In this document: piece after piece, positions 37,322 to 45,912 of the stretch
How the letters are laid out: each line of letters opens with the position of its first letter
How positions within the stretch are numbered: the stretch's first letter is position 1
NCBI RefSeq assembly: GCF_014197795.1
Contig: NZ_JACIGI010000015.1
Coordinates: forward strand, 1 to 64,000
Length of the DNA: 64,000 nt
DNA from: Roseospira goensis
GTDB lineage: Bacteria; Pseudomonadota; Alphaproteobacteria; Rhodospirillales; Rhodospirillaceae
Reading direction: 5' to 3'
Translations under genes and position numbers: made by a program
Notes under the pieces: generated by a model
Seen by the model: the letters and a program-made list of their open reading frames with translations, nothing else
What the model was told of the DNA's origin: nothing
Databases searched by the model: none

Positions 37322-37900
37322 TCAGTCCAGCAGCCGCAGGGCCGAGCGGGCGATATCATCCAGCACGGCCCGCTCCGGGCGCGCCTTGGCGATCACGCGC
37401 AGCCCGTTGAACAGCGCCACGAAGGTGCGCGCCAGCGCCACCGGGTCGGCGTCGGCGGCCAGCTCGCCGGCGTCGCGCGCCTGGGCCAGGCGCACGGCCA
37501 GGGCGCGCTCCACGCCCTCGAAGCTGCCCGCCAGCCAGGCCCGCAGGTCCGGGTCGTGCGGCGCCAGCTCGACGGCGGTGTTGCACATCATGCAGCCACG
37601 GCCCTCGCCGGCCAGGGTGCGGGTCACCATGTCGGCCAACAGGCGCTCCATGACCGTGCGGATCGGCCCGGGCTGCTCCAAGGCCCGCATGATGCGGGAG
37701 GTGACGCGCGCCTCGTAGCGGCGCAGGGAGGCCTCGAACAGCGCCCGCTTGCCGCCGAAGGTCTCGTAGAAGCTGGAGCGGCTGATGCCCATGACGTCCA
37801 GCAGGTCGGGCAGCGAGGTGTTGCCGTATCCCTGGCGCCAGAAGGCGTCCATCGCGCGGTCCAGGACCGCGTCCGTGTCGAATCCGCGAGGCCGCGCCAT
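37322..37900 (-). CDS. TetR/AcrR family transcriptional regulator
   Basis: 192 residues. The N-terminal helix-turn-helix (VLDRAMDAFWRQGYGNTSLPDLLDVMGISRSSFYETFGGKRALFEASL) is the TetR type with the common SRSSFYETFG..K.AL end, followed by a C-terminal ligand domain containing GRGCMMCNTAVEL, typical of the AefR/YcdC-like group. The inducer is unknown. It precedes no operon on its own strand, and the AEC transporter gene lies 100 bases upstream in the same direction, so it may regulate itself or that gene. ATG 37900 is chosen as the family start. Confidence 0.88.
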   Translation of the reverse strand: MARPRGFDTDAVLDRAMDAFWRQGYGNTSLPDLLDVMGISRSSFYETFGGKRALFEASLRRYEARVTSRIMRALEQPGPIRTVMERLLADMVTRTLAGEGRGCMMCNTAVELAPHDPDLRAWLAGSFEGVERALAVRLAQARDAGELAADADPVALARTFVALFNGLRVIAKARPERAVLDDIARSALRLLD

Positions 37901-38000
37901 CGCCCCGCTCCCTCCCGTGCCCCAACCGCCCGCGCGGCGAAGGCGCGGCCGACCGGCATTCAAGACCAATGAGTCCATTTATGGCGCTGCGGCACGACCG

Positions 38001-38897
38001 TCAAGCCGGCGGCGGCGTGCCGCTCCACGCCAGCCACAGCAAGGCGGGCAGCAGCACCACCGCCATCAGCGTCGACATCAGGACCAGGCCCGCCACCTCG
38101 TCCGGGCGATTGCCGTAGCGTTGCGCGAACAGGTAGTTGAACACGGCCACCGGCATCGCCATCTCGATCAGCACCACACCCCGCGCCGCTCCGTCCAGGT
38201 CGAGCGTCCAGACCAGCAGCAGGCCCGCCCCCCAGCCGAGCGCCAGCTTGGCCGCGGACAGCGCCGCGGCCCGCCCCAGGCCGGCCGGCTTCAGGCCGAC
38301 CAGGGCCACGCCCAGCGCCAGCAGCATGAGTGGAATGGTCATCCCGCCCAGCAGTTCGACCGTGTCGGCCAGGAACGGCGGCATCTGCACCCCGGCCGCG
38401 TTCATCGCCAGGGCGGCGGCGAGCGCCCAGATCACCGGCGTGCGCAGCATCGCCCCCAGCGAGGCCCGGCCCGCGGCGATGGCGACGCCGACCGTGAAGT
38501 TGAGGATCGCGGTGAGCACGAAAAAGGCGATGGCCAGCGCCAGCCCCTCCTGGCCGAAGGCGAACAGGCACAGCGGCAGCCCCACGTTGCCGGTGTTGCC
38601 GAACATCATCGCCGGCAGATACGGCGGCAGCGGCAGCCGTGCCGCGCGCAGCAGCGCGAGCCCGGCCGCGCCGGTCAGCGCCACCCCGAGGGTCGCCGCC
38701 AGCACCATCTCGCCCAGGACCGCCAGGTCGATCTCCACCCGCGTCATGACGTCCAGCACCAGGCACGGCACGCCGATGCGGGTCGACAGGCTGGCCACCA
38801 TCTCGGTGTCGAACGGCCAGCGCCGCCACCCCCACAGAAGACCCAGGCCGGCGATGAGCAGCACCGGCGCGACGACGGCGAAGATGGCGGCAATCAT
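38001..38897 (-). CDS. AEC family transporter (auxin efflux carrier-like permease)
   Basis: 298 residues, about ten hydrophobic helices. The N-terminal half has SLSTRIGVPCLVLDVMTRV and the middle MFGNTGNVGLPLCLFAFGQEGLALAIAFFV, the Asn/Gly/Pro-containing helices of the AEC/bile-acid-sodium-like fold. Bacterial members move dicarboxylates such as malate or malonate, or have no known substrate; nothing here decides which. The start ATG 38897 gives a direct entry into the first helix. Confidence 0.87.
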   Translation of the reverse strand: MIAAIFAVVAPVLLIAGLGLLWGWRRWPFDTEMVASLSTRIGVPCLVLDVMTRVEIDLAVLGEMVLAATLGVALTGAAGLALLRAARLPLPPYLPAMMFGNTGNVGLPLCLFAFGQEGLALAIAFFVLTAILNFTVGVAIAAGRASLGAMLRTPVIWALAAALAMNAAGVQMPPFLADTVELLGGMTIPLMLLALGVALVGLKPAGLGRAAALSAAKLALGWGAGLLLVWTLDLDGAARGVVLIEMAMPVAVFNYLFAQRYGNRPDEVAGLVLMSTLMAVVLLPALLWLAWSGTPPPA

Positions 38898-39086
38898 GCG
38901 CTTGGGATCCGGACCACGGACGGACGGGCGGGGCGGCCGCCGGGGTGCAAAGGGGGTGGGAGAATGGGGTCTTTTTCGCCCCGCCCCTTAACGGCGCGGC
39001 GGCCGGGACGCTACACTGGCGCGCCGGCGCGATCCAGTCTCGCCGGGCCGCCGCCGGCGACAGAGCGAACGAGAGGGAGATCCACC

Positions 39087-39596
39087 GTGAGCCACCCCTT
39101 CACCGTCCACGGCACCTGCGTGGCCCTGCCCGAGGGCGGGGTCCTGCTGCGGGGCGGGGCCGGATCGGGCAAGTCCGACCTGGCGCTGCGCCTGATGGAA
39201 AGCGGCGACGCGCGGCTGGTGGCGGACGACCGGGTGATCCTGGAGCGCGACGACGAGAGCGGCCTGCTCTACGCCTCCACCCCGGCGCCGCTGCGCGGTC
39301 TGATGGAGGTGCGCGGCATCGGCGTGATCCCGCTCGACACCTCGCGGTGGGTGGCGAACGCCCCGCTGATCGCGGTCGTCGACATGGCGCCGCTGCCCGG
39401 GGCGGTGCCGCGCACGCCGTCGGCCGCCACCTGCGACCCGCTGGCCGACGCCAACCGCCACAGCGACCACGTCCCGACCCGGGTGCGCCGGTTCGTGGTG
39501 TGGCCGTTCGAGGTCTCGGCCCCGGCCAAGGTGCGTCTGGCGGCGGCCATCGCCGTCGAGGCCATCGTGCCGGTGACGGAACAGGACCTGGCATGA
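39087..39596 (+). CDS. hprK: HPr kinase/phosphorylase, catalytic domain only
   Basis: 169 residues, the short alphaproteobacterial form lacking the N-terminal domain of Gram-positive HprK. Walker A GGAGSGKSD (about residues 23-31), the DDRVIL segment and the signature EVRGIGVI are present. It phosphorylates a serine on HPr and links the PTS to regulation. Start GTG 39087 follows GAGAGGGAG. Its stop overlaps the rapZ start (ATGA). First gene of a regulatory PTS operon. Confidence 0.92.
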   Translation: MSHPFTVHGTCVALPEGGVLLRGGAGSGKSDLALRLMESGDARLVADDRVILERDDESGLLYASTPAPLRGLMEVRGIGVIPLDTSRWVANAPLIAVVDMAPLPGAVPRTPSAATCDPLADANRHSDHVPTRVRRFVVWPFEVSAPAKVRLAAAIAVEAIVPVTEQDLA

Positions 39597-40570
39597 TCCG
39601 CGCGCCGGTCCCGGTCCGCGCCGGCGCTGCCGGCCCCGCTGGGGACCCCGGTGGTGGCCCCGGTGGTGGCCCCGGTGGTGGCCCGGGCGGATCCGCGGGC
39701 GAGCCCCAGCGCCTGGTGGTCATCACCGGCATGTCGGGGGCGGGCAAGTCCTCGGCGCTGGCGGCGCTGGAGGACCTGGGCTACGAGGCGGTCGACAACC
39801 TGCCGCTGGCGCTGCTGGACGGGTTGTTGACCGGGGCCACCCTGGACCGCCCGCTGGCGGTGGTCACCGACGTGCGCACCCGCGACTTCACCGTCGACCG
39901 GCTGTTGGACACGGTGGCGCAGTTGCGCGGCCGTCCGGGGCTCGACGTGACGCTGTTGTTCCTGGACTGCGACGACGACGTGCTGCGCCGCCGCTTCACC
40001 GAGACGCGGCGGCGCCACCCGCTGGCCCTCGACCGCCCCCTGAGCGATGGCCTGGCGCTGGAGCGGGCGCGCATGGCGCCGGTGCAGGCCGGGGCCGACG
40101 TCATCGTCGACACCGCGCATTGGACCCTGGGCGAGCTGAAACGGCGGCTGGAGGACCAGCTCGGCCTGGGCCGTGGCGCCGAGGGGGCGGTGATCGCGGT
40201 GGTCTCGTTCGGCTTCCGCCACGGACTGCCGCGGGAGGCGGACCTTGTGTTCGACGTCCGATTCCTGCGTAATCCCCATTACGTGACGGATCTGCGACCG
40301 TTGACCGGCCGTGACCCCGCGGTCGCCGCCCATGTGACGGCGGACCCGGATTTCGATCGGTTCTGGTCGGCGCTGACCGCGCTGCTCGACGTCGTGCTGA
40401 CCCGCCAGCAGGGCGAGGGCAAGAGCTACCTGACGCTCGCCGTGGGCTGTACCGGCGGGCGACATCGGTCGGTCCTGGTGGCGGAGCGGCTCGGCGCCTG
40501 GTTGACCGGACGCGGCGCCCGGGTCACGGTGCGCCACCGTGACCTGGAGCCGGCGGGACCACCCGCGTGA
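39593..40570 (+). CDS. rapZ: RapZ/YvcJ family nucleotide-binding protein (RNase adapter)
   Basis: 325 residues. Walker A GMSGAGKSS (about 46-54), DLGYEAVDNLPLALLDGLL, DVRTRDF, FLDCDDDVLRRRFTETRRRHPL and the C-terminal GCTGGRHRSVLVAERLG are all diagnostic. In E. coli RapZ controls glmS through sRNA turnover; in alphaproteobacteria the role is less defined. A 38-residue N-terminal extension contains three GGGP units encoded by a 12-base tandem repeat (about 39649-39686). It overlaps hprK by 4 bases. Confidence 0.95.
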   Translation: MIRAPVPVRAGAAGPAGDPGGGPGGGPGGGPGGSAGEPQRLVVITGMSGAGKSSALAALEDLGYEAVDNLPLALLDGLLTGATLDRPLAVVTDVRTRDFTVDRLLDTVAQLRGRPGLDVTLLFLDCDDDVLRRRFTETRRRHPLALDRPLSDGLALERARMAPVQAGADVIVDTAHWTLGELKRRLEDQLGLGRGAEGAVIAVVSFGFRHGLPREADLVFDVRFLRNPHYVTDLRPLTGRDPAVAAHVTADPDFDRFWSALTALLDVVLTRQQGEGKSYLTLAVGCTGGRHRSVLVAERLGAWLTGRGARVTVRHRDLEPAGPPA

Positions 40571-40670
40571 GCCGGCGCCGTCAGGGGAAGAACCCGGGAA
40601 CGGGGACGCGGACCACGCGAGGGACGCGGGCGACGACGAGGCAGGTCGTCATGACCGGAGACGAGGGCCG

Positions 40671-41072
40671 ATGATCGGACTGGTGCTTGTGACCCACGGC
40701 CGGCTGGCCGAGGAAATGCTGGCCGCCCTGGAACACGTGGTGGGCGCCCAGGCCAACGTGGCCACCATCTGCATCGGTCCCGACGACGACATGGAACAGC
40801 GCCGGGCCGACATCGTCGACGCCGTGAACCGGGTCGACACCGGGCAGGGGGTGATCGTGCTGACCGACATGTTCGGCGGCACGCCGTCGAATCTGGCGAT
40901 CTCGATCATGGACCGCGCCACGATCGAGGTGATCGCCGGGGTCAACCTGCCGATGCTGATCAAGCTGGCGTCGGTGCGCGCCACGGAGCCGCTGGCCGAG
41001 GCGGTCACCAGTGCCCAGCTCGCCGGGCGCAAGTACATCAACGTGGCCTCGCGCCTGTTGACGCAGGAGTAG
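40671..41072 (+). CDS. PTS mannose-family EIIA component (regulatory)
   Basis: 133-residue single EIIA(Man) domain. H9 in VLVTHGRLAEEML is the phosphorylated histidine; TDMFGGTPSNLAI is the second conserved block. No EIIB, EIIC or EIID gene is present, so it is part of a regulatory phosphorelay rather than a sugar importer. It is followed 4 bases later by HPr. ATG 40671 is the family start; an in-frame upstream extension is not needed. Confidence 0.93.
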   Translation: MIGLVLVTHGRLAEEMLAALEHVVGAQANVATICIGPDDDMEQRRADIVDAVNRVDTGQGVIVLTDMFGGTPSNLAISIMDRATIEVIAGVNLPMLIKLASVRATEPLAEAVTSAQLAGRKYINVASRLLTQE

Positions 41073-41076
41073 TCCG

Positions 41077-41430
41077 GTGTCCGCCCGCCCCCTGCCCCCG
41101 GCCGCGTCGTTCGCGCCCCACTGCCTGCGGTCCGCCGACGACGGCGGCGCCGGCACCGCCGCCGCGGTGACCGCCGACTGCGAGATCGTCAACCAGCGCG
41201 GCCTGCACGCCCGCGCCGCCGCCCGCTTCGTCAAGACCGTCGAGCGCTACGACGCCAGCGTCAAGGTGTTCAGCCGTGGCCAGGAGGTCTCGGGCCATTC
41301 CATCATGGGGCTGATGATGCTGGCGGCCGGCCGGGGGTCGACCATCCACGTGGTGTGCGAGGGCCGCGAGGCCGGGGCGGTGATGGAGGCGCTGCAGACG
41401 CTGATCGCGGCCCGGTTCGACGAGGACTAG
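41077..41430 (+). CDS. ptsH: HPr phosphocarrier protein with N-terminal extension
   Basis: 117 residues: an Ala/Pro-rich extension of about 30 residues precedes the HPr domain. H44 in QRGLHARAAARFV is the EI-phosphorylated histidine and S75 in GHSIMGLMML, 31 residues later exactly as Ser46 to His15 in classical HPr, is the HprK target. It therefore keeps both regulatory sites, consistent with hprK upstream. GTG 41077 follows CAGGAG; a start further in would give a standard-sized HPr. Confidence 0.92.
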   Translation: MSARPLPPAASFAPHCLRSADDGGAGTAAAVTADCEIVNQRGLHARAAARFVKTVERYDASVKVFSRGQEVSGHSIMGLMMLAAGRGSTIHVVCEGREAGAVMEALQTLIAARFDED

Positions 41431-41491
41431 AGCCGATTATCGCGACAAACCGAAGTCGTGCCGCGATTCCGGTTTGCCGCAATCGGCTGTA
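41431..41491. repeat. Family B palindrome, copy B4 (most complete single module)
   Basis: Left arm AGCCGATTATCGCGACAAAC (41431-41450) and right arm CGGTTTGCCGCAATCGGCTG (41470-41489) pair almost throughout, leaving a centre around AAGTCGTGCCGCGATT. It begins at the HPr stop codon TAG, which is followed directly by AGCCG. Confidence 0.85.
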
Positions 41492-41594
41492 GGGCGGAGC
41501 CGCGCGCCGGGACGCCGGACCCTGTGACGCCGCGGTTCCGGTGCAGCCGGCGCCAAATCCCGGACGGCACAGCCATGCATGGGAGCCCCGCCGT

Positions 41595-41664
41595 GAGTCG
41601 GCAGTCACGAGAAGGCGGTCATGAGTAGGCGGTCATGAGAAGGCGGTCATGAGAAGGCAGCCAT
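41595..41664 (+). repeat. Five 14-bp tandem repeats in front of ptsI
   Basis: Units at 41595-41608, 41609-41622, 41623-41636, 41637-41650 and 41651-41664; consensus GAGAAGGCGGTCAT, the outer ones diverged. From the second unit on, each reads AAGGCGGTCATGA or similar: a ribosome-binding-like AAGG, then ATG followed at once by a stop in one frame. The real ptsI GTG comes 12 bases after the last unit. Confidence 0.88.
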
Positions 41665-41676
41665 GATGGGGGAACG

Positions 41677-43533
41677 GTGAGGAGCGGCCCGGGCCGCACG
41701 GGCGCCGCCATTCCGGCGCGCCTGGCCGTGACGGCCGAAGACGGCGGCCCGCACGACCCGACGGAGAGCCCGTTGGGCGGCGGCGCGGCCGACGCCATGC
41801 TGCGCCTGGAGGGGGTGGCGGTCGGTCCCGGCTACGGCATCGGCACCGTTTACTTGCACGACACCGGCCTGTCGCCGATTCCCGAGTACCGCATCCCCAG
41901 CGGCCTGGTGGCGCGCGAACGCCAGCGCTTCGCCGACGCCGCCGAGCGCGCCATCGCCGAATTGCGCACCCTGGGCCAGAAGGTGCGCAAGCTGCCCGGC
42001 GCGGCGGGCGAGGAACTGTCCTGCATCCTGGAAGCCTACGAACGCATGTTGCGCGGCTCGCGACTGGTGCGCGGCGTGGACCAGCGCATTACCGCCGAGC
42101 GCGTCAACGCCGAGGCCGCGGTGCGCATCGAGATGACCGAGCTGATCGGCGCCTTCTCGTCCATGGAGGACGACTATCTCGCCGCCCGCATGGACGACAT
42201 TCGCGAGGTCGGGCGCCGCCTGATCCGCAACCTGGGCCGGCGTCCGCGCCAGCCCGGCCTCACCAGCCTGTCGCGCGGCAGCGTGATCGTGGCCGAGGAG
42301 CTGAGCCCGGCCGACACCGCGCTGCTCAACCCGCGCCTGGTGGGCGGCCTGGTCACCGCCCTGGGCGCCCGCCAGAGCCACACCGCGATCATGGCCCGCT
42401 CGCTCGGCCTGCCGGCGGTGGTGGCGGTGCCCATGCTGCTGCGCCACGCCCACGCCGGGGCCACCATCGTGGTGGACGGCACCGAGGGCGCGGTGATCCT
42501 GAACCCGGACGCCGACACCCTGGCACGCTACCGCGCCCGGCGGGCCAACTTCCTGCGCACCCGGCGCAACCTGCAACGCCTGCGCGACGTCCCGTCGGTG
42601 ACCCGCGACGGCATCGCCGTGCATCTGCACGCCAACATCGAACTGCCGGCCGAGGTCGAGGGGGTGTTGCAGGCGGGCGCCGAGGGCATCGGCCTGGTGC
42701 GCTCCGAATTCCTGTACATGAACCGGGAGTCGCTGCCCAGCGAGGACGAGCAGGCGGCCGTGTTCAGCACCCTGATCGAGCACATGAAGGGCCGCCCCGT
42801 GACCATCCGCACCCTGGATCTGGGCGGCGAGAAGCTGGGCGACGCCCTGGGCATCAAGCCCGGCGCCAATCCGGCCCTGGGGCTGCGCGCGGTGCGCCTG
42901 TCGCTGACCCGGCCGGCGCTGCTGCGCACCCAGTTCGCCGCCGTGCTGCGCGCCGCGCGGCGCGGGCCGGCGCGCATCCTGCTGCCGATGGTGTGCACGG
43001 TCGAGGAGGTGCGGGCCGCACGCGCGGTGCTGGACGCGGTGGTGGCGGACTTCCGCGCCGCCGGCCGGCCGCTGCCGGATCCGATTCCGCCCCTGGGGGT
43101 GATGATCGAGGTTCCGGCGGCCGCGCTGTCGGCCGACGCCCTGGCGCGCGAGGCCGACTTCTTCGCCATCGGCACCAACGACCTGACGCAATATGCCCTG
43201 GCCATCGACCGCACCGACGAAGCCGTGGCGCACCTGTACGAACCGCTGCATCCGGCGGTGCTGCGGCTGATCCACTTCGCCACCGGAGCGGCGCAGGCGG
43301 CCGGCATTCCGGTGTCGGTGTGCGGCGAGATGGCCGGCGACCCACGCCTGACGCCGCTGCTGTTCGGTCTCGGGGTGCGCGAGCTGTCGATGGCCTCGTT
43401 CGCCATTCCCGCGGTCAAGCAGCGGGTCCGGCGCATCACCCAGCCGGCGGCGGAGCGCCACGCCCACCGGGTGCTGGGCCAGCCCGACGCCGCCCGCATC
43501 GGGGCCCTGATCGAGTCCTTTGATGCCGGCTGA
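41677..43533 (+). CDS. ptsI: PTS enzyme I (phosphoenolpyruvate-protein phosphotransferase)
   Basis: 618 residues. Phosphohistidine H235 in LGARQSHTAIMARSLGLP, PEP-binding GAEGIGLVRSEFLYM, RTLDLGGEKLGDALG and the C-terminal FFAIGTNDLTQYALAIDR with SVCGEMAGDP are complete. There is no GAF domain, so it is EI rather than EI(Ntr). About 40 extra residues precede the first conserved block. Start GTG 41677 follows GGGGGAAC; the ATG at 41663 hits a stop after five codons. It ends the hprK-rapZ-EIIA-HPr-EI chain. Confidence 0.95.
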   Translation: MRSGPGRTGAAIPARLAVTAEDGGPHDPTESPLGGGAADAMLRLEGVAVGPGYGIGTVYLHDTGLSPIPEYRIPSGLVARERQRFADAAERAIAELRTLGQKVRKLPGAAGEELSCILEAYERMLRGSRLVRGVDQRITAERVNAEAAVRIEMTELIGAFSSMEDDYLAARMDDIREVGRRLIRNLGRRPRQPGLTSLSRGSVIVAEELSPADTALLNPRLVGGLVTALGARQSHTAIMARSLGLPAVVAVPMLLRHAHAGATIVVDGTEGAVILNPDADTLARYRARRANFLRTRRNLQRLRDVPSVTRDGIAVHLHANIELPAEVEGVLQAGAEGIGLVRSEFLYMNRESLPSEDEQAAVFSTLIEHMKGRPVTIRTLDLGGEKLGDALGIKPGANPALGLRAVRLSLTRPALLRTQFAAVLRAARRGPARILLPMVCTVEEVRAARAVLDAVVADFRAAGRPLPDPIPPLGVMIEVPAAALSADALAREADFFAIGTNDLTQYALAIDRTDEAVAHLYEPLHPAVLRLIHFATGAAQAAGIPVSVCGEMAGDPRLTPLLFGLGVRELSMASFAIPAVKQRVRRITQPAAERHAHRVLGQPDAARIGALIESFDAG

Positions 43534-43588
43534 CCGCCGGCGCTGCCCCCGTGCCGTCCTCTTCCCCGTCCCCGCGCCAGAGACCGCC

Positions 43589-44263
43589 ATGCCCGACTTC
43601 ACCCTGGAATCCGCCCACGAGGGCCTGGTGTGCGGCGTCGACGAAGCCGGCCGCGGGCCGCTGGCCGGGCCGCTGGTGGCCGCCGCCGCCGTCCTGGACC
43701 GCGCCCGCCTGCCGACCGCCCTGCGCGAGGGTCTGGACGATTCCAAGGCGCTGAAGCCGGCGCGCCGCGCCGCCCTGCTGGGCGCCCTGGAGGCCAGCGA
43801 CGCGGTGCGCCTGGCGGTGGCGGTGGTGGACGTGGCGGAGATCGAGCGCCGCAACGTCCTGGGTGCCACCCTGGCCGGCATGGTCCGGGCGGTGGCGGCC
43901 CTGGGGGGGCCAGCGCCGACTCTGGCGCTGGTGGACGGCAACCAGCCGCCGCCGGACATGCCCTGCCCGGTGCGCTGCGTGGTCCGCGGGGACGCCCGCT
44001 GCCTGTCCATCGCCGCCGCCTCCATCGCCGCCAAGGTGACGCGCGACCGCCTGATGATCGCCCTGGATGCCGCGCACCCCGGCTATGGCTGGGCGCGCAA
44101 CATGGGCTACGGCACCGCCGAGCATCTGGCGGCGCTAGGACGGCTGGGGGTGACGCCGCAGCACCGGCGCGGCTATGCGCCGGTGCGGGCCGCGCTGGCA
44201 GCCGAGGCGGCGCCCCACGGGCTGTGGCCCCGCGACCACAGCGGACCCATCCCTGGCGCCTGA
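43589..44263 (+). CDS. rnhB: Ribonuclease HII
   Basis: 224 residues. The metal-binding acidic residues appear in CGVDEAGRGPLAGPLV (D18, E19) and in LALVDGNQ, with LDDSKAL, SIAAASIAAKVTRDR and YGWARNMGYGTAEH as further signatures. It cleaves ribonucleotides embedded in DNA. ATG 43589 is used; the frame is open to 43520 but lacks family similarity there. It lies directly upstream of ccrM, a linkage conserved in alphaproteobacteria. Confidence 0.95.
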   Translation: MPDFTLESAHEGLVCGVDEAGRGPLAGPLVAAAAVLDRARLPTALREGLDDSKALKPARRAALLGALEASDAVRLAVAVVDVAEIERRNVLGATLAGMVRAVAALGGPAPTLALVDGNQPPPDMPCPVRCVVRGDARCLSIAAASIAAKVTRDRLMIALDAAHPGYGWARNMGYGTAEHLAALGRLGVTPQHRRGYAPVRAALAAEAAPHGLWPRDHSGPIPGA

Positions 44264-44294
44264 CCGGGGCCGGACCCCCAACCCGTTGCGATCG

Positions 44295-44377
44295 TACGGG
44301 ATGCGAGAAAACATCAATTTCACCTCCAAAACATCCCGTAGAGTCCTGAATTAAAACAAACATTGTCATGCCGACTC
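44295..44377 (+). promoter_or_regulatory. AT-rich ccrM leader with GANTC sites and inverted repeat
   Basis: The rnhB-ccrM gap is unusually AT-rich. It holds an inverted repeat TACGGGATG (44295-44303) / CATCCCGTA (44332-44340), the direct repeat AAAACATC, and two CcrM target sites GAGTC (44341-44345) and GACTC (44373-44377) ahead of the start codon. In Caulobacter, GANTC sites in the ccrM leader make its expression sensitive to methylation; a similar loop is possible here. No convincing CtrA box (TTAA-N7-TTAA) was found. Confidence 0.5.
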
Positions 44378-44436
44378 GGCCGGCGTACAAACGTCAAACG
44401 GCTCGTGCCGTCCCCGTTCCTAGTCCCCGTTCCTAG

Positions 44437-45656
<1,220 letters not shown>

Positions 45657-45657
<1 letters not shown>

Positions 45658-45796
45658 GGCCGATTGTTCGAAATCGGAACCGCAGATGCGGTCCGATTTC
45701 GAACGTGAATCGGCTCTACATTATTGATTTTACAGCCGATTATCGCGACAAACCGAAATCACGGCGTGACCCCGACTTCGGGCGATCGGCTGTAGG
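45657..45796. repeat. Family B composite palindrome, copy B5 (two modules)
   Basis: Module 1: GCCGATTGTTCGAAATCGGA (45659-45678) pairs with TCCGATTTCGAACGTGAATC (45692-45711). Module 2: TACAGCCGATTATCGCGACA (45731-45750) to CGATCGGCTGTA (45783-45794). A short AT-rich spacer (ACATTATTGATTTT) separates them. The modules and their order match copy B1 at 14.4 kb. It starts at the ccrM stop. Confidence 0.88.
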
Positions 45797-45912
45797 CGGG
45801 GCACCGACGCCCGGGCGCCGGCGCGCCACCGACACGGCGCTTGCGTCCGCCGGCGCGGCGCGCCGATCATGGCGCCGCCGTGCCCCGCGCCCCGCAGCAG
45901 AAGGCCGCCGCC

